DNA of 64,000 nt from Candidatus Latescibacterota bacterium. Lineage in GTDB: Bacteria; Latescibacterota; UBA2968; UBA8231. Below, in pieces: positions 49,792 to 59,113 of the stretch. The first letter of the stretch is position 1; the number at the start of each line of letters is the position of its first letter. The position numbers and the translations under genes were made by a program. The notes beneath the pieces are model-generated. The model was not told where the DNA came from, made no database searches, and saw only the letters and a list, made by a program, of their open reading frames with translations. The stretch lies in NCBI GenBank assembly GCA_022819745.1, contig JAJEGS010000022.1:36699-100698 (forward strand), in the 5' to 3' direction.

Positions 49792-51593
49792 CGGCCCAAC
49801 GCCCGAGCCTGTATCTCTCGGTAAAACTGACGCAAACGCTCGCGCTCGGCGGGCAAGTGATCGACCGCTCGTTGGAGGATGTGCGCTGCCCGGGCTAGAT
49901 CTCCCATCTGTCCATAGAGGCGAATCATCTCTACGTAAGCTGGTAGCAGCTTGGGATTAGCCTTGAGCGCGGCCTCGTAGTAGCTAAAGGCTCCTTCTAT
50001 ATCTCGCTGCATGATCCGCACGTGCGCCAGGTTCATCCACGGCTCAACTTGCCGAGGGGCCTTTTGCGCCACCCGCGCAAAAATTGCTTCGCCGCCTGCG
50101 AGATCGCCCAGCGCCGCCTTGACCCCACCTAAGTTTAACCACGCCTGCCAGTATTCAGGATCCTCGGCCACCGCCCGCTCAAACGCCGCCAGTGCCCGCT
50201 CTTTGTCTCTGACCTCGGCATAGGCGTTGCCCAGATTGTAGTGGATCGCCGCATCCCCTTCCATGTCCATCGGCGCTAGATGACTGTTGGCCGCCAACGC
50301 AAAGACCAAACAGACAGCCAACCCTAGCCCCAAGTTGCGCCAATAGCCCGCCCTCCCCCAGCTCCACAGCGCCCACAGCCCATAGGCGGCAAAGACCATG
50401 AGCACCGGCAGCACCGGCACCCGGTAGCGCGCCGCCACAAAAAACGCGATCACCCCCAGACAATAGCACAGCACGTACAGCAGCGGCCACGTCGGCCCGA
50501 TCCGCCGCAGACTCAGCAGCATGCCCCACAGCGCCAGAGGGGCCACCAAGCCAAAGGGGAAGGCAATGCCCGCTTTCCACAGAGTCGCCGACAGCACCGT
50601 TGAGTACGTGCGCCAGAAGTAAATCGGCTGGTTGCGCCCCCGCTCATCGCCGTGCCAAAACGCCCATAGCTTGTTCCCCATCAACCCCAGCCACCCAGTC
50701 GGATCACCCTGGATGTAGTCCCAAGCCCGCGCGGCAAAATAAGCCGACTTAGCCGAGGGCCGCTCAATCCCCTCCCGCGCCGGTTGAGTGACTAAGTCGT
50801 CCCATTCCCACCCCGGACGGATAGCTACGGTCTCTACATAGGCGGAATTATTGCCGATGTACAGGTTGATTCCCGCGTTGTAGGAAATCCCCACCCCATC
50901 GCCGCCGATGGCCCAGTTGCGCCAAGCCACCGGCGCGATAGCCAAGACCACGCCGAGTGAAAACGCACCGGCCCAGATCAAGCCCTGCCGACGGGGAGTG
51001 GTCCATAAGAGGACGATAGGCACGGCGACCGCAAAGGTCAGCACGGTCGGCACGGCCAACGCACCAATGCCAAAGGCCACCCCAGCACCCAAAAATCCCC
51101 AACGGCTCGGACGACGCCAGACGCGCAAAAGCACCACTAGAGCCAGCAGATCGACGAAGGCGGCCAACGAAGCCGGCAACAACTCTCCGTCAAAAAAGAT
51201 CAACGGCCCGCACAGCGCCGCACCGATCCCAGCCAGCAATCCCACCGCCGGATTGAACAAGGCACGCCCGATCCACCAACTCATCGCGCAGACCAGCGCC
51301 CCTAGCAAAGCCTGCACAAAGCGCACGGCGTAAAAAAATGATTCTGGGAATAGAACCTTTACCGCCCCGAGGAAGTACGGGTAGAGCGGCGGCTGCCAAA
51401 ACGGCCCCTCACCCACGCCCAACCAGTTGCCCGCAGCTAAGCGCTGGGCGTGATGGGTGTACGTCTTGGCATCGACCGCCGGATGTGCAAAAAGCGGACT
51501 CGCATCTGCTTCGAAGATATAGGCGACCCGCACCGCCAAGGCGAGGGCGAAGACGAGCCAGCCCAAGCGTCCGGCCTGTAGCCCAGCGATCAT
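49788..51593 (-). CDS. GT39/PMT-like membrane glycosyltransferase with C-terminal TPRs
   Basis: The 601-residue protein has about 11-12 membrane segments. The first luminal loop carries the acidic DAKTY motif and FWQPPLYPYFLG, typical of PMT_2/ArnT-like enzymes that use polyprenyl-linked sugars. From about residue 455 it ends in four TPR units (AIHYNLGNAYAEVRDKERALAAFERAV). The fusion of a glycosyltransferase and TPRs suggests glycosylation of exported proteins in the periplasm. It is divergent from the membrane protein gene at 51612. Confidence 0.87.
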   Translation of the reverse strand: MIAGLQAGRLGWLVFALALAVRVAYIFEADASPLFAHPAVDAKTYTHHAQRLAAGNWLGVGEGPFWQPPLYPYFLGAVKVLFPESFFYAVRFVQALLGALVCAMSWWIGRALFNPAVGLLAGIGAALCGPLIFFDGELLPASLAAFVDLLALVVLLRVWRRPSRWGFLGAGVAFGIGALAVPTVLTFAVAVPIVLLWTTPRRQGLIWAGAFSLGVVLAIAPVAWRNWAIGGDGVGISYNAGINLYIGNNSAYVETVAIRPGWEWDDLVTQPAREGIERPSAKSAYFAARAWDYIQGDPTGWLGLMGNKLWAFWHGDERGRNQPIYFWRTYSTVLSATLWKAGIAFPFGLVAPLALWGMLLSLRRIGPTWPLLYVLCYCLGVIAFFVAARYRVPVLPVLMVFAAYGLWALWSWGRAGYWRNLGLGLAVCLVFALAANSHLAPMDMEGDAAIHYNLGNAYAEVRDKERALAAFERAVAEDPEYWQAWLNLGGVKAALGDLAGGEAIFARVAQKAPRQVEPWMNLAHVRIMQRDIEGAFSYYEAALKANPKLLPAYVEMIRLYGQMGDLARAAHILQRAVDHLPAERERLRQFYREIQARALGR

Positions 51594-51611
51594 TGCGAAT
51601 ATACCCGCTGA

Positions 51612-53552
51612 ATGATATCGTTAGTGGCCATCAACCAACAGACAACTATGCGCTCATCCTTCCTCGGCACCTGTTTCTCCTTCATCCTCGTCTTAGTCTT
51701 TACCGTCTGCATGACCTTTACCAGTGTGCGGACCTACGTTCTCTATGGCAACTACACAGGGCTGACCGATCACTTCAACACCGTCGGCGTCATCTTCCTG
51801 ATCTTCTGGATCGTGGTCGTCGCTCTCGCGCTGCGCCTGCTCCACCCGCTCTTGCGCCTCTCGCCAGCCAATTTCGCCTTGGTCTATGCCGCGCTCATGG
51901 TCGCCGTAGTGCTGCCCTCCATGGGCTTTGGCGGCTACTTCATCCCTTTAATCGCCGGCGTCTTTTACTACGCCACCCCAGAAAACAACTGGTCCGACCT
52001 GCTCTGGCCGCACATTCCCCACTGGGCCGTCCCCCGCGACCTCGAAGCGATCCGCCAGCTTTTTGAAGGCACGGATGCTGCCGCGCCCGTGCCTTGGGCC
52101 TTGTGGGTCGGGCCGCTGTTGTGGTGGGGACTTTTCATGCTGGCCTTCTTCTTGGTCAGCATCGCCCTGATTAGCTTGGTCCATCACCAGTGGTCGCGCC
52201 AAGAGCGCTTGGTGTATCCCCTCGCCGCCGTTCCCAACATGCTCCTCGAAAGCTTGGAAAACCCCGCCGCGTCCATTCTCAAGAGCAAGCTATTGTGGCT
52301 GGGATTTCTCATTGCTTGGATACTGCCGACCGTCAACATGCTCGACCGAGTACTAGATATCGAGATCATCCACGGCTTCGGCATCCCCGGCGGCCGCATC
52401 GAGATCCGTCAATTCGGGCTTAGCTACGGGCTTAACACCGACCTGCTGGTCGTGGGATTGAGCTATTTGGTCGGCCTCAACGTGCTGTTCAGCGTCTGGT
52501 TTTTTCACCTACTCATCGCCGCCGAAGGCGCACTGCTCAACTGGCTAGGCATTTCCCTATCGCTGCCGGCCCAGCCCCACGCACCCAACGTGCTGCTCGC
52601 CCATCAGCAGATTGGCTCCCTCGCGTGCATCGTCGGAATCTCGCTGTGGATGTCGCGCCACTTCCTGCGTCGCCAGTGGCGGCTGATCATCGGCGGTGGT
52701 CCAGACAGCGATAGCCCAATCTCTCCACGTGTCGCTGCTCTGCTCGGACTAGCCGGGCTGACGTACATGGCTGGCTTCCTCTGGGCCAGCGGCCTGAGTC
52801 TGATCTGGAGCATCGGCTTCCTGCTGGTCGCGCTGGTGATTTTCTTCGGCATCGCCCGCCTGTTGGCCCAGACCGGGATCGGTCGCCTGCGCGCTCCCGC
52901 CTCCGTGCCGCCGATCCTGACCAACCTCGTGGGCACCGCCCCTTTTGGTGCCCAAGGCCTGAGCGCAATGGGATTGAGCATGGTCTGGACCGCCGACTTG
53001 CAACTCTTTTTGATGGGCACCCTCGCCCACGCCTTCAAAGTCTGCGAACCAGCTCGGCTCAAAATCAGCGGACGCAAGCTGGTGTTCTTTTTGTCCGCCG
53101 CCATGATCGTCGGCCTCATAACCACCATGGTCTGCTACATCTGGCTGGGCTACCGCCACGGATTGATCCACGGCTACCGCTGGTACTTCGTCATGTCGCC
53201 GCAATACCACTGGTCTTGGGTCGCCAATTCGATCAACAATCCCAACCCCGCCGAGCCGTTGGTGGCCGTGTTCCTCGCCATTGGCGCGGGCCTCGCCGGG
53301 CTGCTCGCGCTGGCCCAGTACCGCTTCGCCGGCTGGCCTTTGCATCCAGTGGGACTGGGCATCGCCCTAACTAATACCGTCTCCATCGACTGGTTCGGGA
53401 TTTTCTTGGCCTGGCTGATCAAACTATTGGCCCTGCGCTACGGCGGTATCCAACTCTACCGCACCCTGCTACCCTTTTTCATCGGCCTGATCTTGGGCAC
53501 CTGCGTTGGCGTCGGCGGCGCGTCGCTGGTCTATGCGTTTTACTATTACTGA
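51612..53552 (+). CDS. Multi-span membrane protein (DUF6785/DUF6784-like), copy 2 of 3
   Basis: The frame gives 646 residues from ATG 51612; the ATG at 51648 (MRSSFLG) aligns better with the paralogues and neither has a clear ribosome site. Family landmarks are YYATPENNW, HQWSRQERLVYPLAAVP, and WLIKLLALRYGGIQLYRTLLPF. About 13 membrane segments are predicted. The chain shares the HPxGL...T-x(4)-W/DWF motif with copies 1 and 3. As a putative transporter it sits here without an obvious sugar enzyme except the aldo/keto reductase converging downstream. Confidence 0.8.
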   Translation: MISLVAINQQTTMRSSFLGTCFSFILVLVFTVCMTFTSVRTYVLYGNYTGLTDHFNTVGVIFLIFWIVVVALALRLLHPLLRLSPANFALVYAALMVAVVLPSMGFGGYFIPLIAGVFYYATPENNWSDLLWPHIPHWAVPRDLEAIRQLFEGTDAAAPVPWALWVGPLLWWGLFMLAFFLVSIALISLVHHQWSRQERLVYPLAAVPNMLLESLENPAASILKSKLLWLGFLIAWILPTVNMLDRVLDIEIIHGFGIPGGRIEIRQFGLSYGLNTDLLVVGLSYLVGLNVLFSVWFFHLLIAAEGALLNWLGISLSLPAQPHAPNVLLAHQQIGSLACIVGISLWMSRHFLRRQWRLIIGGGPDSDSPISPRVAALLGLAGLTYMAGFLWASGLSLIWSIGFLLVALVIFFGIARLLAQTGIGRLRAPASVPPILTNLVGTAPFGAQGLSAMGLSMVWTADLQLFLMGTLAHAFKVCEPARLKISGRKLVFFLSAAMIVGLITTMVCYIWLGYRHGLIHGYRWYFVMSPQYHWSWVANSINNPNPAEPLVAVFLAIGAGLAGLLALAQYRFAGWPLHPVGLGIALTNTVSIDWFGIFLAWLIKLLALRYGGIQLYRTLLPFFIGLILGTCVGVGGASLVYAFYYY

Positions 53553-53567
53553 GACAACCGCTGTGCC

Positions 53568-54362
53568 CTAATCGGGATCGGTCCCCACCCCGTCGAGACG
53601 CGCCATCTCCTCGTCTCCTAGCTGCCAGTCGAACAAATCCAGATTGTCGCGCAAATGGGCTGTTGAACTGGCCTTGGGGATGACGATCATATCCTTCTGC
53701 AAAAGCCACTTTAAGGCCACCTGCGCTGGGGTTTTGCCGTGCTCAGCGGCCACCTGTGCAAGTACCTCGTCTCGGGCTAGATCGCCCTGGGCCAGCGGGC
53801 GGTGCGCCGTCAGCACCACATTGTGGGCGTGGCAATGGTGCCGCAGTCTTTCGCGGTTGTGGCGCAGATGGTATTCCACCTGATTGGTGCAGATCGGCAA
53901 GCCGGTGGCAGCCCTAGCTCGATCAGTCTGCTCAATGCTGAAATTGCTAATGCCAATGCTTTTGGCTTGGCCAGCCTCGTAGATTTTTTCAAACGCGGCC
54001 AAGGTGCGCTCCACCGGCACGCCCTGATGGCCGGGATGGTGAATGAGCAGCAGATCGACGTATTCGGTTTGCAAATCGCGCAGAATCTCCTCCATTTGCT
54101 CCAAGGTCGCCTCGTACTCCAGGTGCGAATGCCAAATCTTGGAGGTGATGAAGAGGCTATCGCGGTCCGCCCCAACCTCTTTGAGGACTTGGCCGATGGC
54201 GTCCTGATTTTCGTACATCCAAGCCGAATCCAAATGCGTATAGCCCAGTTCGAGGGCCTCTTTGACCACGTCTTTGCACTGCTGGCCGCGCAACATCCAA
54301 GTGCCCAACCCCAATTGCGGGATGGCATGGCCCGAGGCCAAGGTAATGTCTGGCGTACTCAT
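53568..54362 (-). CDS. Aldo/keto reductase (AKR5-like), copy 1
   Basis: The 264-residue protein has the intact catalytic tetrad D45, Y50, K75 and H108 (HLDSAWMYEN, FITSKIW, LLLIHHPG), plus IGISNFS and NQVEYH barrel motifs and an IPKAS NADPH-loop segment (MIVIPKAS). It reduces carbonyls with NAD(P)H in the cytoplasm. GAGGAG before ATG 54362 supports the start. It is shorter than the family at about 280-300 residues but complete. Converges with the membrane protein gene at 51612, suggesting no shared operon. Confidence 0.92.
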   Translation of the reverse strand: MSTPDITLASGHAIPQLGLGTWMLRGQQCKDVVKEALELGYTHLDSAWMYENQDAIGQVLKEVGADRDSLFITSKIWHSHLEYEATLEQMEEILRDLQTEYVDLLLIHHPGHQGVPVERTLAAFEKIYEAGQAKSIGISNFSIEQTDRARAATGLPICTNQVEYHLRHNRERLRHHCHAHNVVLTAHRPLAQGDLARDEVLAQVAAEHGKTPAQVALKWLLQKDMIVIPKASSTAHLRDNLDLFDWQLGDEEMARLDGVGTDPD

Positions 54363-54408
54363 GTCGATTTCTCCTCTTATGGATAGCTCTTTCTACCGTA
54401 TTATCCTG

Positions 54409-54456
54409 CATAAAATAAAACAGGGGAAGGAACCCAAAAGCCCCTTCCCCTGCTTT
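54409..54456 (-). terminator. Rho-independent terminator after the 54476 gene
   Basis: CAGGGGAAGG (54421-54430) and CCTTCCCCTG (54443-54452) form a perfect 10-bp stem with a 12-base loop, followed on the minus strand by TTTTATTTTA (54420-54411). The opposite side has only TTTT, so it acts mainly on minus-strand transcripts. Confidence 0.85.
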
Positions 54457-54475
54457 TCTACTCCATCGAAGAGGA

Positions 54476-55459
54476 CTAAGGAGTCCCCTGACGAACCACC
54501 TGCTCGATCAGGTTGCCCGTAAAAGAAAGGCCCACCGCATAGGTCGGCCCAGCGAAATACCTGTTGCCACTGACCGTCATGCGCGCTTGGGCTTCAAGGC
54601 TCACGTTGGGGTGGAGACCAACCAAGACCGTCGGCGCTAGATAGGATACGCTTTGGCTAAGCGTTTCCGACTCGCCGGGATTGCTTAGGGCGTCGTACTC
54701 CGCTCCTGCAATGCTTTCGTACTTGAGGGCGACGAGGAGTTTATCCATGGGGCTATAGCCTGCCTCGGCGTTAAAGACGAACTCTGCGCCTGGGGTGTAG
54801 CTGCGATCGGGATTAGGATCGGAATCCTTGTATTCTCCGCGCCAGCGATATCCAAGATCGAGATTGGCGTAAACAGGCACTGGATAAAAAGAGCGGCCCA
54901 GTTGCGCGACCACGTCAAAATCCCATTGGCCGCCGGTTATGGAAAGGGCCTCGGGCACTTCCCGGTAGTCTCCCATAGGGGCTTTGAATCCCAATTTCAG
55001 CGTACCCACCAGATCAGCGCTGTTCACGAGGTTAATTTTGGTAAATCCGCGTATATCTCCCAAGCCCGATTCCGTTTCCAGAGCAGGCGGCGGGGTCGCC
55101 ACATCATTACTCTCATCTTTATCTACGAATTTATTACTGAGATACGGGATCTGTAGGCCAAGGTCGATTTGGTCGGTCACGCCGTAGCGAATGTCGAAAT
55201 AGACCTGCTGCGATTGGTAGCGGGCGTCGGCGGGCATGTCAACCGCATTTCCACCCGCATCATAGTGCTGATCGGTCGCTTGCGACATGACAGTGATTTT
55301 GCTCCATACTTGGCCCTTTTCAAGCGTCCAAGCGCCTGCTGATGCCATCTGCGGCAGCAGGACACTAAGGGCAACGATGAGCAAAGGGATTACGTGCGGG
55401 GTGAGTTTCTGGTATAGAAACTCTATGCACATGTTTGCGGGGCGGGGGAAAGAGGTCAT
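54476..55459 (-). CDS. Outer-membrane beta-barrel protein (phenol-degradation/transporter-like)
   Basis: The 327-residue protein has AAGGAG just before its ATG, a signal peptide with a long N-terminal region (cleavage near ASA-GAW, residue 41), then alternating amphipathic strands without any cytoplasmic domain. YGVTDQIDLGLQIPYL, LGDIRGFTKINL and the family-like GLHPNVSLEAQ with a final GPTYAVGLSFTG strand resemble PF13557-type barrels (MetA-like outer-membrane transporters). The ligand is unknown. A strong terminator closes the gene. Confidence 0.75.
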   Translation of the reverse strand: MTSFPRPANMCIEFLYQKLTPHVIPLLIVALSVLLPQMASAGAWTLEKGQVWSKITVMSQATDQHYDAGGNAVDMPADARYQSQQVYFDIRYGVTDQIDLGLQIPYLSNKFVDKDESNDVATPPPALETESGLGDIRGFTKINLVNSADLVGTLKLGFKAPMGDYREVPEALSITGGQWDFDVVAQLGRSFYPVPVYANLDLGYRWRGEYKDSDPNPDRSYTPGAEFVFNAEAGYSPMDKLLVALKYESIAGAEYDALSNPGESETLSQSVSYLAPTVLVGLHPNVSLEAQARMTVSGNRYFAGPTYAVGLSFTGNLIEQVVRQGTP

Positions 55460-55631
55460 GCCTCTCCTTTCTAATTAAATCCTCAAGTTTGACTAGAAGG
55501 TTATCCAGCAAACTTAGAGGACGAGGTTGAGATGAGTTGCTTCCCCAAGATCAAGGAGCTGGTAAGCGGCTTAAAAATACGTCCAATCAATCTACTGCTC
55601 AAGGCGTCGGAGTCTCGTCAGCGAGAGAGTG

Positions 55632-56399
55632 CTACCCCTCCACTCGGCGAAAGTATTCCTCAGCGTCGTCTTGCGGCACATACCCCAGATACTTCCCGGT
55701 GGCCTCCAAGTCAAAAACGCGCCGTCCGTTGCCGCTGACCACATAGGCCAACAGGTACTGAGTGTCAACTTCCAAGGCCCGGCGATGGGCTTCAATGCAG
55801 TCGCGGTGGCTGAGGAACATGGCCCGCATATAGTCCTCGGCAGAGGTGCCGCGCATAGTGGTCGGATCGTCTTTAGCAATGATCCAGCCGATGCGCAGAC
55901 CGACGAATTCAAGGCCGTAGCGCTGACTGTACAGCTTGCCCATGTTTTCGCCAAAGAGCTTGGAAACCGCGTACATGGAGTCGGGATTAGGCGGCTCGTC
56001 CAAACGCATGCGGATAGATTTGGTCGGATCCAAAGTTTCAGGCGTGGTCAAAATAGTATTGCCGTGTTGGGTGTGATTGGTCGAGGCAAAGACCAAGCGT
56101 CTAACCCCAGATCGGCGACACTCTTCCAGCACCTGGTACATGCCTTCGAGGTTGTGATCCCGCACGCTCTCCCAAGAGGCGCTTGGGCTGGGATCGGCCG
56201 CTAGGTGAATTACGGCCTCCAAACCCTCAAACGCCCCTTCAACCTCTGCGGCGCGGTCGAAATTGACGATAGTAGCGGGAAAATCGACCGGGCGGCGCGT
56301 GAATGCCTTGAATTCGTACTCGGCTCCCAAGCCAGCCAGCAACACGCGGCCGATGGTGCCGTTGGCCCCAGTCAGGCCAATGCGGGTATAGCGCGTCAT
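55632..56399 (-). CDS. NAD-dependent epimerase/dehydratase (SDR extended type)
   Basis: I set the start at ATG 56399 (255 residues), because AAGGAG lies eight bases upstream and the short upstream extension to 56420 is unconserved. The Rossmann motif TGANGTIG is at 10-17, HLAADPS follows, and the catalytic Y-x(3)-K is YAVSK with upstream Ser/Thr in ASTNHT. The short length and the WIIAKDD segment resemble uronate dehydrogenase-like SDRs, which oxidise uronic acids, but a sugar epimerase is equally possible. It lies just after the GH116-type gene. Confidence 0.88.
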   Translation of the reverse strand: MTRYTRIGLTGANGTIGRVLLAGLGAEYEFKAFTRRPVDFPATIVNFDRAAEVEGAFEGLEAVIHLAADPSPSASWESVRDHNLEGMYQVLEECRRSGVRRLVFASTNHTQHGNTILTTPETLDPTKSIRMRLDEPPNPDSMYAVSKLFGENMGKLYSQRYGLEFVGLRIGWIIAKDDPTTMRGTSAEDYMRAMFLSHRDCIEAHRRALEVDTQYLLAYVVSGNGRRVFDLEATGKYLGYVPQDDAEEYFRRVEG

Positions 56400-56446
56400 G
56401 TTGTATGCTCCTTTAGGCATCTAATACCACTTCTACTATCGTGTAC

Positions 56447-58930
56447 TTAGCCCACGACAAAAATCCGTCGGCTATTCTCGCGCAGCACGAGCTCCCGGTC
56501 AAAGGTATGCTCGCCCACGCCGGTCAGCCGAAAGTGCTTAATTTTGATCTGCCCATACAAAACATCCAAGGCAATGCGATAGCCCGACTGGCGTTGGGCA
56601 ATGCGCACCGTGCCCCAAGCAGTGCCATTTGACCAGAAAAAGGTCCCGGGCTCTGCGGCAAAGGCGATGGACTTTGTAACCCCCGAATAATTAAATCCCG
56701 TCAGCGCCAGCACCCCGGCCCAAGCAACCATGGCGCGGGCGTAGTGATGGCCGCATTCGGCTTCGTCAAAGGGACTGCGTTTCGCCCCATCGTAGCGATT
56801 GCGAACGTCGCGCATGGTTTGCAGACCGTTTTTGCGCTGCCCCTCGTAGAGCATGCCAATGGCCGCGGTGTATTCAAACCCGGTCATCACTTCCGTGAAA
56901 TAGGGAAACGGGTTGTCGGGCCGCTCGTGGGGATAGCTCGCCATGAGCAAGGCCGATTCATCGCCCAAGGCATAAGAGCGCATGCAGTTGAAGTGATCCG
57001 TCAGCTTCTTGCGGTGGTTGTACTTGCGGATGCTCCTGAGAGTTTGGCGCACATGGGCGCGCTTGGTCAGATAACCCAAGCCGCAGACGTGGGCGAAAAA
57101 CTGGCCAACGAGCTGATCCACCAGACAACCGCGGCCGAGTTGGTAATCGGGATCAGAGAGTTTCGCCGCGCCCATACTCAGCCGCAGCGCTGCGGCCACT
57201 TTTTTGGGTGGCTCAATGCGATGCTCGTAGTATTCGCCATTGAACAATTGCTCGTCGATGTAGGAACGGCCACTCTCGTAGAGCCGCCGGCAGGTTTGAG
57301 CAAAGTCGGATTCCCCCAGATAGGTCGCCATTTCCTCGCCGGCGCGCAGAGCACCCAGATACCAGATCCCCATTTGTGGATTAGGGCCGTAGTATTCAAC
57401 GTCCATGGTATTGTGCTGACAGCCCTCCATAACCCCGTCGCCATCGCCGTCCCACCCCCCTTCGATCCAGCAAAATTCAAGGGCCTTTTTGACCTTTGGC
57501 CAAATCGATTGGAGGAAGGCATCGTCGCCGCAAAGCTGCCAGTCGCGATAGGCTTTCATAATACAGCCCATCTGACCGTCGGCCGCGGCTTTGCCAAATT
57601 CTTGGGCGCGACTCAGGGGCAGATGGACGCGAAAGTTCATCATGCCTTGGTCGTCGGTGGCGTGATTGAATTCGGTATCGCGCATCGTGCGGGCTAGATC
57701 GCCAAAAAGGAACGCCGTACTTTGTTCGTAATTCCACACATGCGTACAGGAACCCATGCAGCAGCCGCTGTGATCGTTGTATCCCTCCCAGCCAAATAAA
57801 CGTCCATCGGGAGTGCGGAAGCACGTTTGCGTCCGCAGGGTGCTGAGATTGAACAGGGCGGCTTCCTTGACAACCTCGGGTAGGTCACTTGCCGCAAAGG
57901 CTTGGACAAAGCGCATGGTCTGTTGTTCCAGCTTTTTGAGCCTCGGCGCAGTTTTGCCGGCCACATCCCACGCATCGCCATAGTGCGTCGCATAGTAGTT
58001 GCCAAGGTAGGGATCGTCGCCCGGCGACCACGTGTGCCGATTGGGAAAGTGCCACGTCAGCAAGAAGGTGATCGTCTTGCTCGCCTTGGGCAGAATGGTG
58101 GTGCGCACCGCGAGCGAAGCACTCGGCATGTCAACCCCTCCGCTGGGGTGCTTTTCCACCCGGCCATCGGCGGCAAAGTCGTCCCAAAAATCGAGCAGCG
58201 ACGTGCCCCACCCGGCTTTTTTCCACGCCGTGCGATAGGTAATACCCGTTTTGGCCGTGGTGGTCAGGGCCATAGTGCCATAACTGATGGCGGCGGGATC
58301 AACCCCTTTGCTGTCCATGAAAATGCCCTGACAGTGCGTTGCCTTGCGAAAGCGATTGCGATTGGCCTGGGCCAACTCTTCCACGCCATCGTTGCCAATA
58401 AAATTGGGCAGCGAGCCGCATACCGAGGCCGTGACGCGCTTGTTGGTCCGATTGGTGAGCGTATAGCGCAGCACCGCGATGGGGATGCCGCTGTCATCGG
58501 CGTTGGCGGGAATGAGCGGGTTGAACGCTTCGAGACAAACCGCGACCGGAACTTGTGGATCGGATAGCTGGACCTGTGCAAGTGGATAGGCCGCGGCAAA
58601 CGCACATTGTGCAAAGCGCGGCAAGCCGTGATTGGCCGCCACACTGCCGCTTGCCCCCTGGTATTCGGATACATCCACCGGCCCTTCGAGCGCACGGGTG
58701 ACGGACGGGCCGCCAGCGGGTTTGGCGTACAGGGCAAAAAATGGCCAACCCCCTCGACCTCCATCGCTCATTGGGACAAATCCCTTGGCCGGGCGGTTCA
58801 TCAGTTCCCAGTCGCGCAAATCCCCGCGTCCACCCAGTGAAACTGTACCCGTGCCAATGCCGCCAATGGGCATGGCAATGTTGGCGAGATGATCACGATC
58901 GTAGTGCTTGAGCATCGGCCAGTTGGACAT
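56447..58930 (-). CDS. GH116-type beta-glycosidase (GBA2/DUF608-like)
   Basis: The 827-residue protein has the GH116 layout: an N-terminal beta domain with PIGGIGTGTV (residues 21-30) and RGDLRDWELMNRPAKG, and an (alpha/alpha)6 C-terminal barrel with GSCTHVWNYEQ (about 393-404), DGDGDGVMEGCQHNTMDVEYYGPNP (split: EGCQHNTMDVEYYG at 502-515) and late CEWVNGME-type helices. E402 and an Asp in the 496-510 region are the natural candidates for nucleophile and acid. No signal peptide, so cytoplasmic. GAGGAG precedes ATG 58930 by eight bases. Confidence 0.88.
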   Translation of the reverse strand: MSNWPMLKHYDRDHLANIAMPIGGIGTGTVSLGGRGDLRDWELMNRPAKGFVPMSDGGRGGWPFFALYAKPAGGPSVTRALEGPVDVSEYQGASGSVAANHGLPRFAQCAFAAAYPLAQVQLSDPQVPVAVCLEAFNPLIPANADDSGIPIAVLRYTLTNRTNKRVTASVCGSLPNFIGNDGVEELAQANRNRFRKATHCQGIFMDSKGVDPAAISYGTMALTTTAKTGITYRTAWKKAGWGTSLLDFWDDFAADGRVEKHPSGGVDMPSASLAVRTTILPKASKTITFLLTWHFPNRHTWSPGDDPYLGNYYATHYGDAWDVAGKTAPRLKKLEQQTMRFVQAFAASDLPEVVKEAALFNLSTLRTQTCFRTPDGRLFGWEGYNDHSGCCMGSCTHVWNYEQSTAFLFGDLARTMRDTEFNHATDDQGMMNFRVHLPLSRAQEFGKAAADGQMGCIMKAYRDWQLCGDDAFLQSIWPKVKKALEFCWIEGGWDGDGDGVMEGCQHNTMDVEYYGPNPQMGIWYLGALRAGEEMATYLGESDFAQTCRRLYESGRSYIDEQLFNGEYYEHRIEPPKKVAAALRLSMGAAKLSDPDYQLGRGCLVDQLVGQFFAHVCGLGYLTKRAHVRQTLRSIRKYNHRKKLTDHFNCMRSYALGDESALLMASYPHERPDNPFPYFTEVMTGFEYTAAIGMLYEGQRKNGLQTMRDVRNRYDGAKRSPFDEAECGHHYARAMVAWAGVLALTGFNYSGVTKSIAFAAEPGTFFWSNGTAWGTVRIAQRQSGYRIALDVLYGQIKIKHFRLTGVGEHTFDRELVLRENSRRIFVVG

Positions 58931-58969
58931 TGTGATTACTCCTCTGTGTGATCGTATTGTTTTTACTAT

Positions 58970-59104
58970 CTGACGTTACGCCTTGTAGGGGCAACCCTTG
59001 TGGTTGCCCTCGTAGGATCCCGCTGGCTGAATGCGCCGGGTCGCCTGGGCGCCCACAAGGGACGCCCCTACATCTATCATTGCGGCGCAGATGCGTAACA
59101 TCAG
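58970..59104. repeat. Intergenic inverted-repeat element between 56447 and 59114 genes
   Basis: The outer ends are CTGACGTTACGC (58970-58981) and GCGTAACATCAG (59093-59104), inverted with one mismatch. Inside, TGTAGGGGCAACCCTTGTGG pairs with the CCCACAAGGG-ACGCCCCTACA arm ending at 59072. The outer 12-mer is identical to 28026-28037. This is a MITE-like palindromic element; no transposase is present. Confidence 0.8.
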
Positions 59105-59113
59105 TCTGCGGAT

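Noticed and set aside
55532..55746. Plus-strand frames at the end of the epimerase gene
   Set aside because: They overlap a well-supported minus-strand gene and show Arg/Pro-rich shadow composition.
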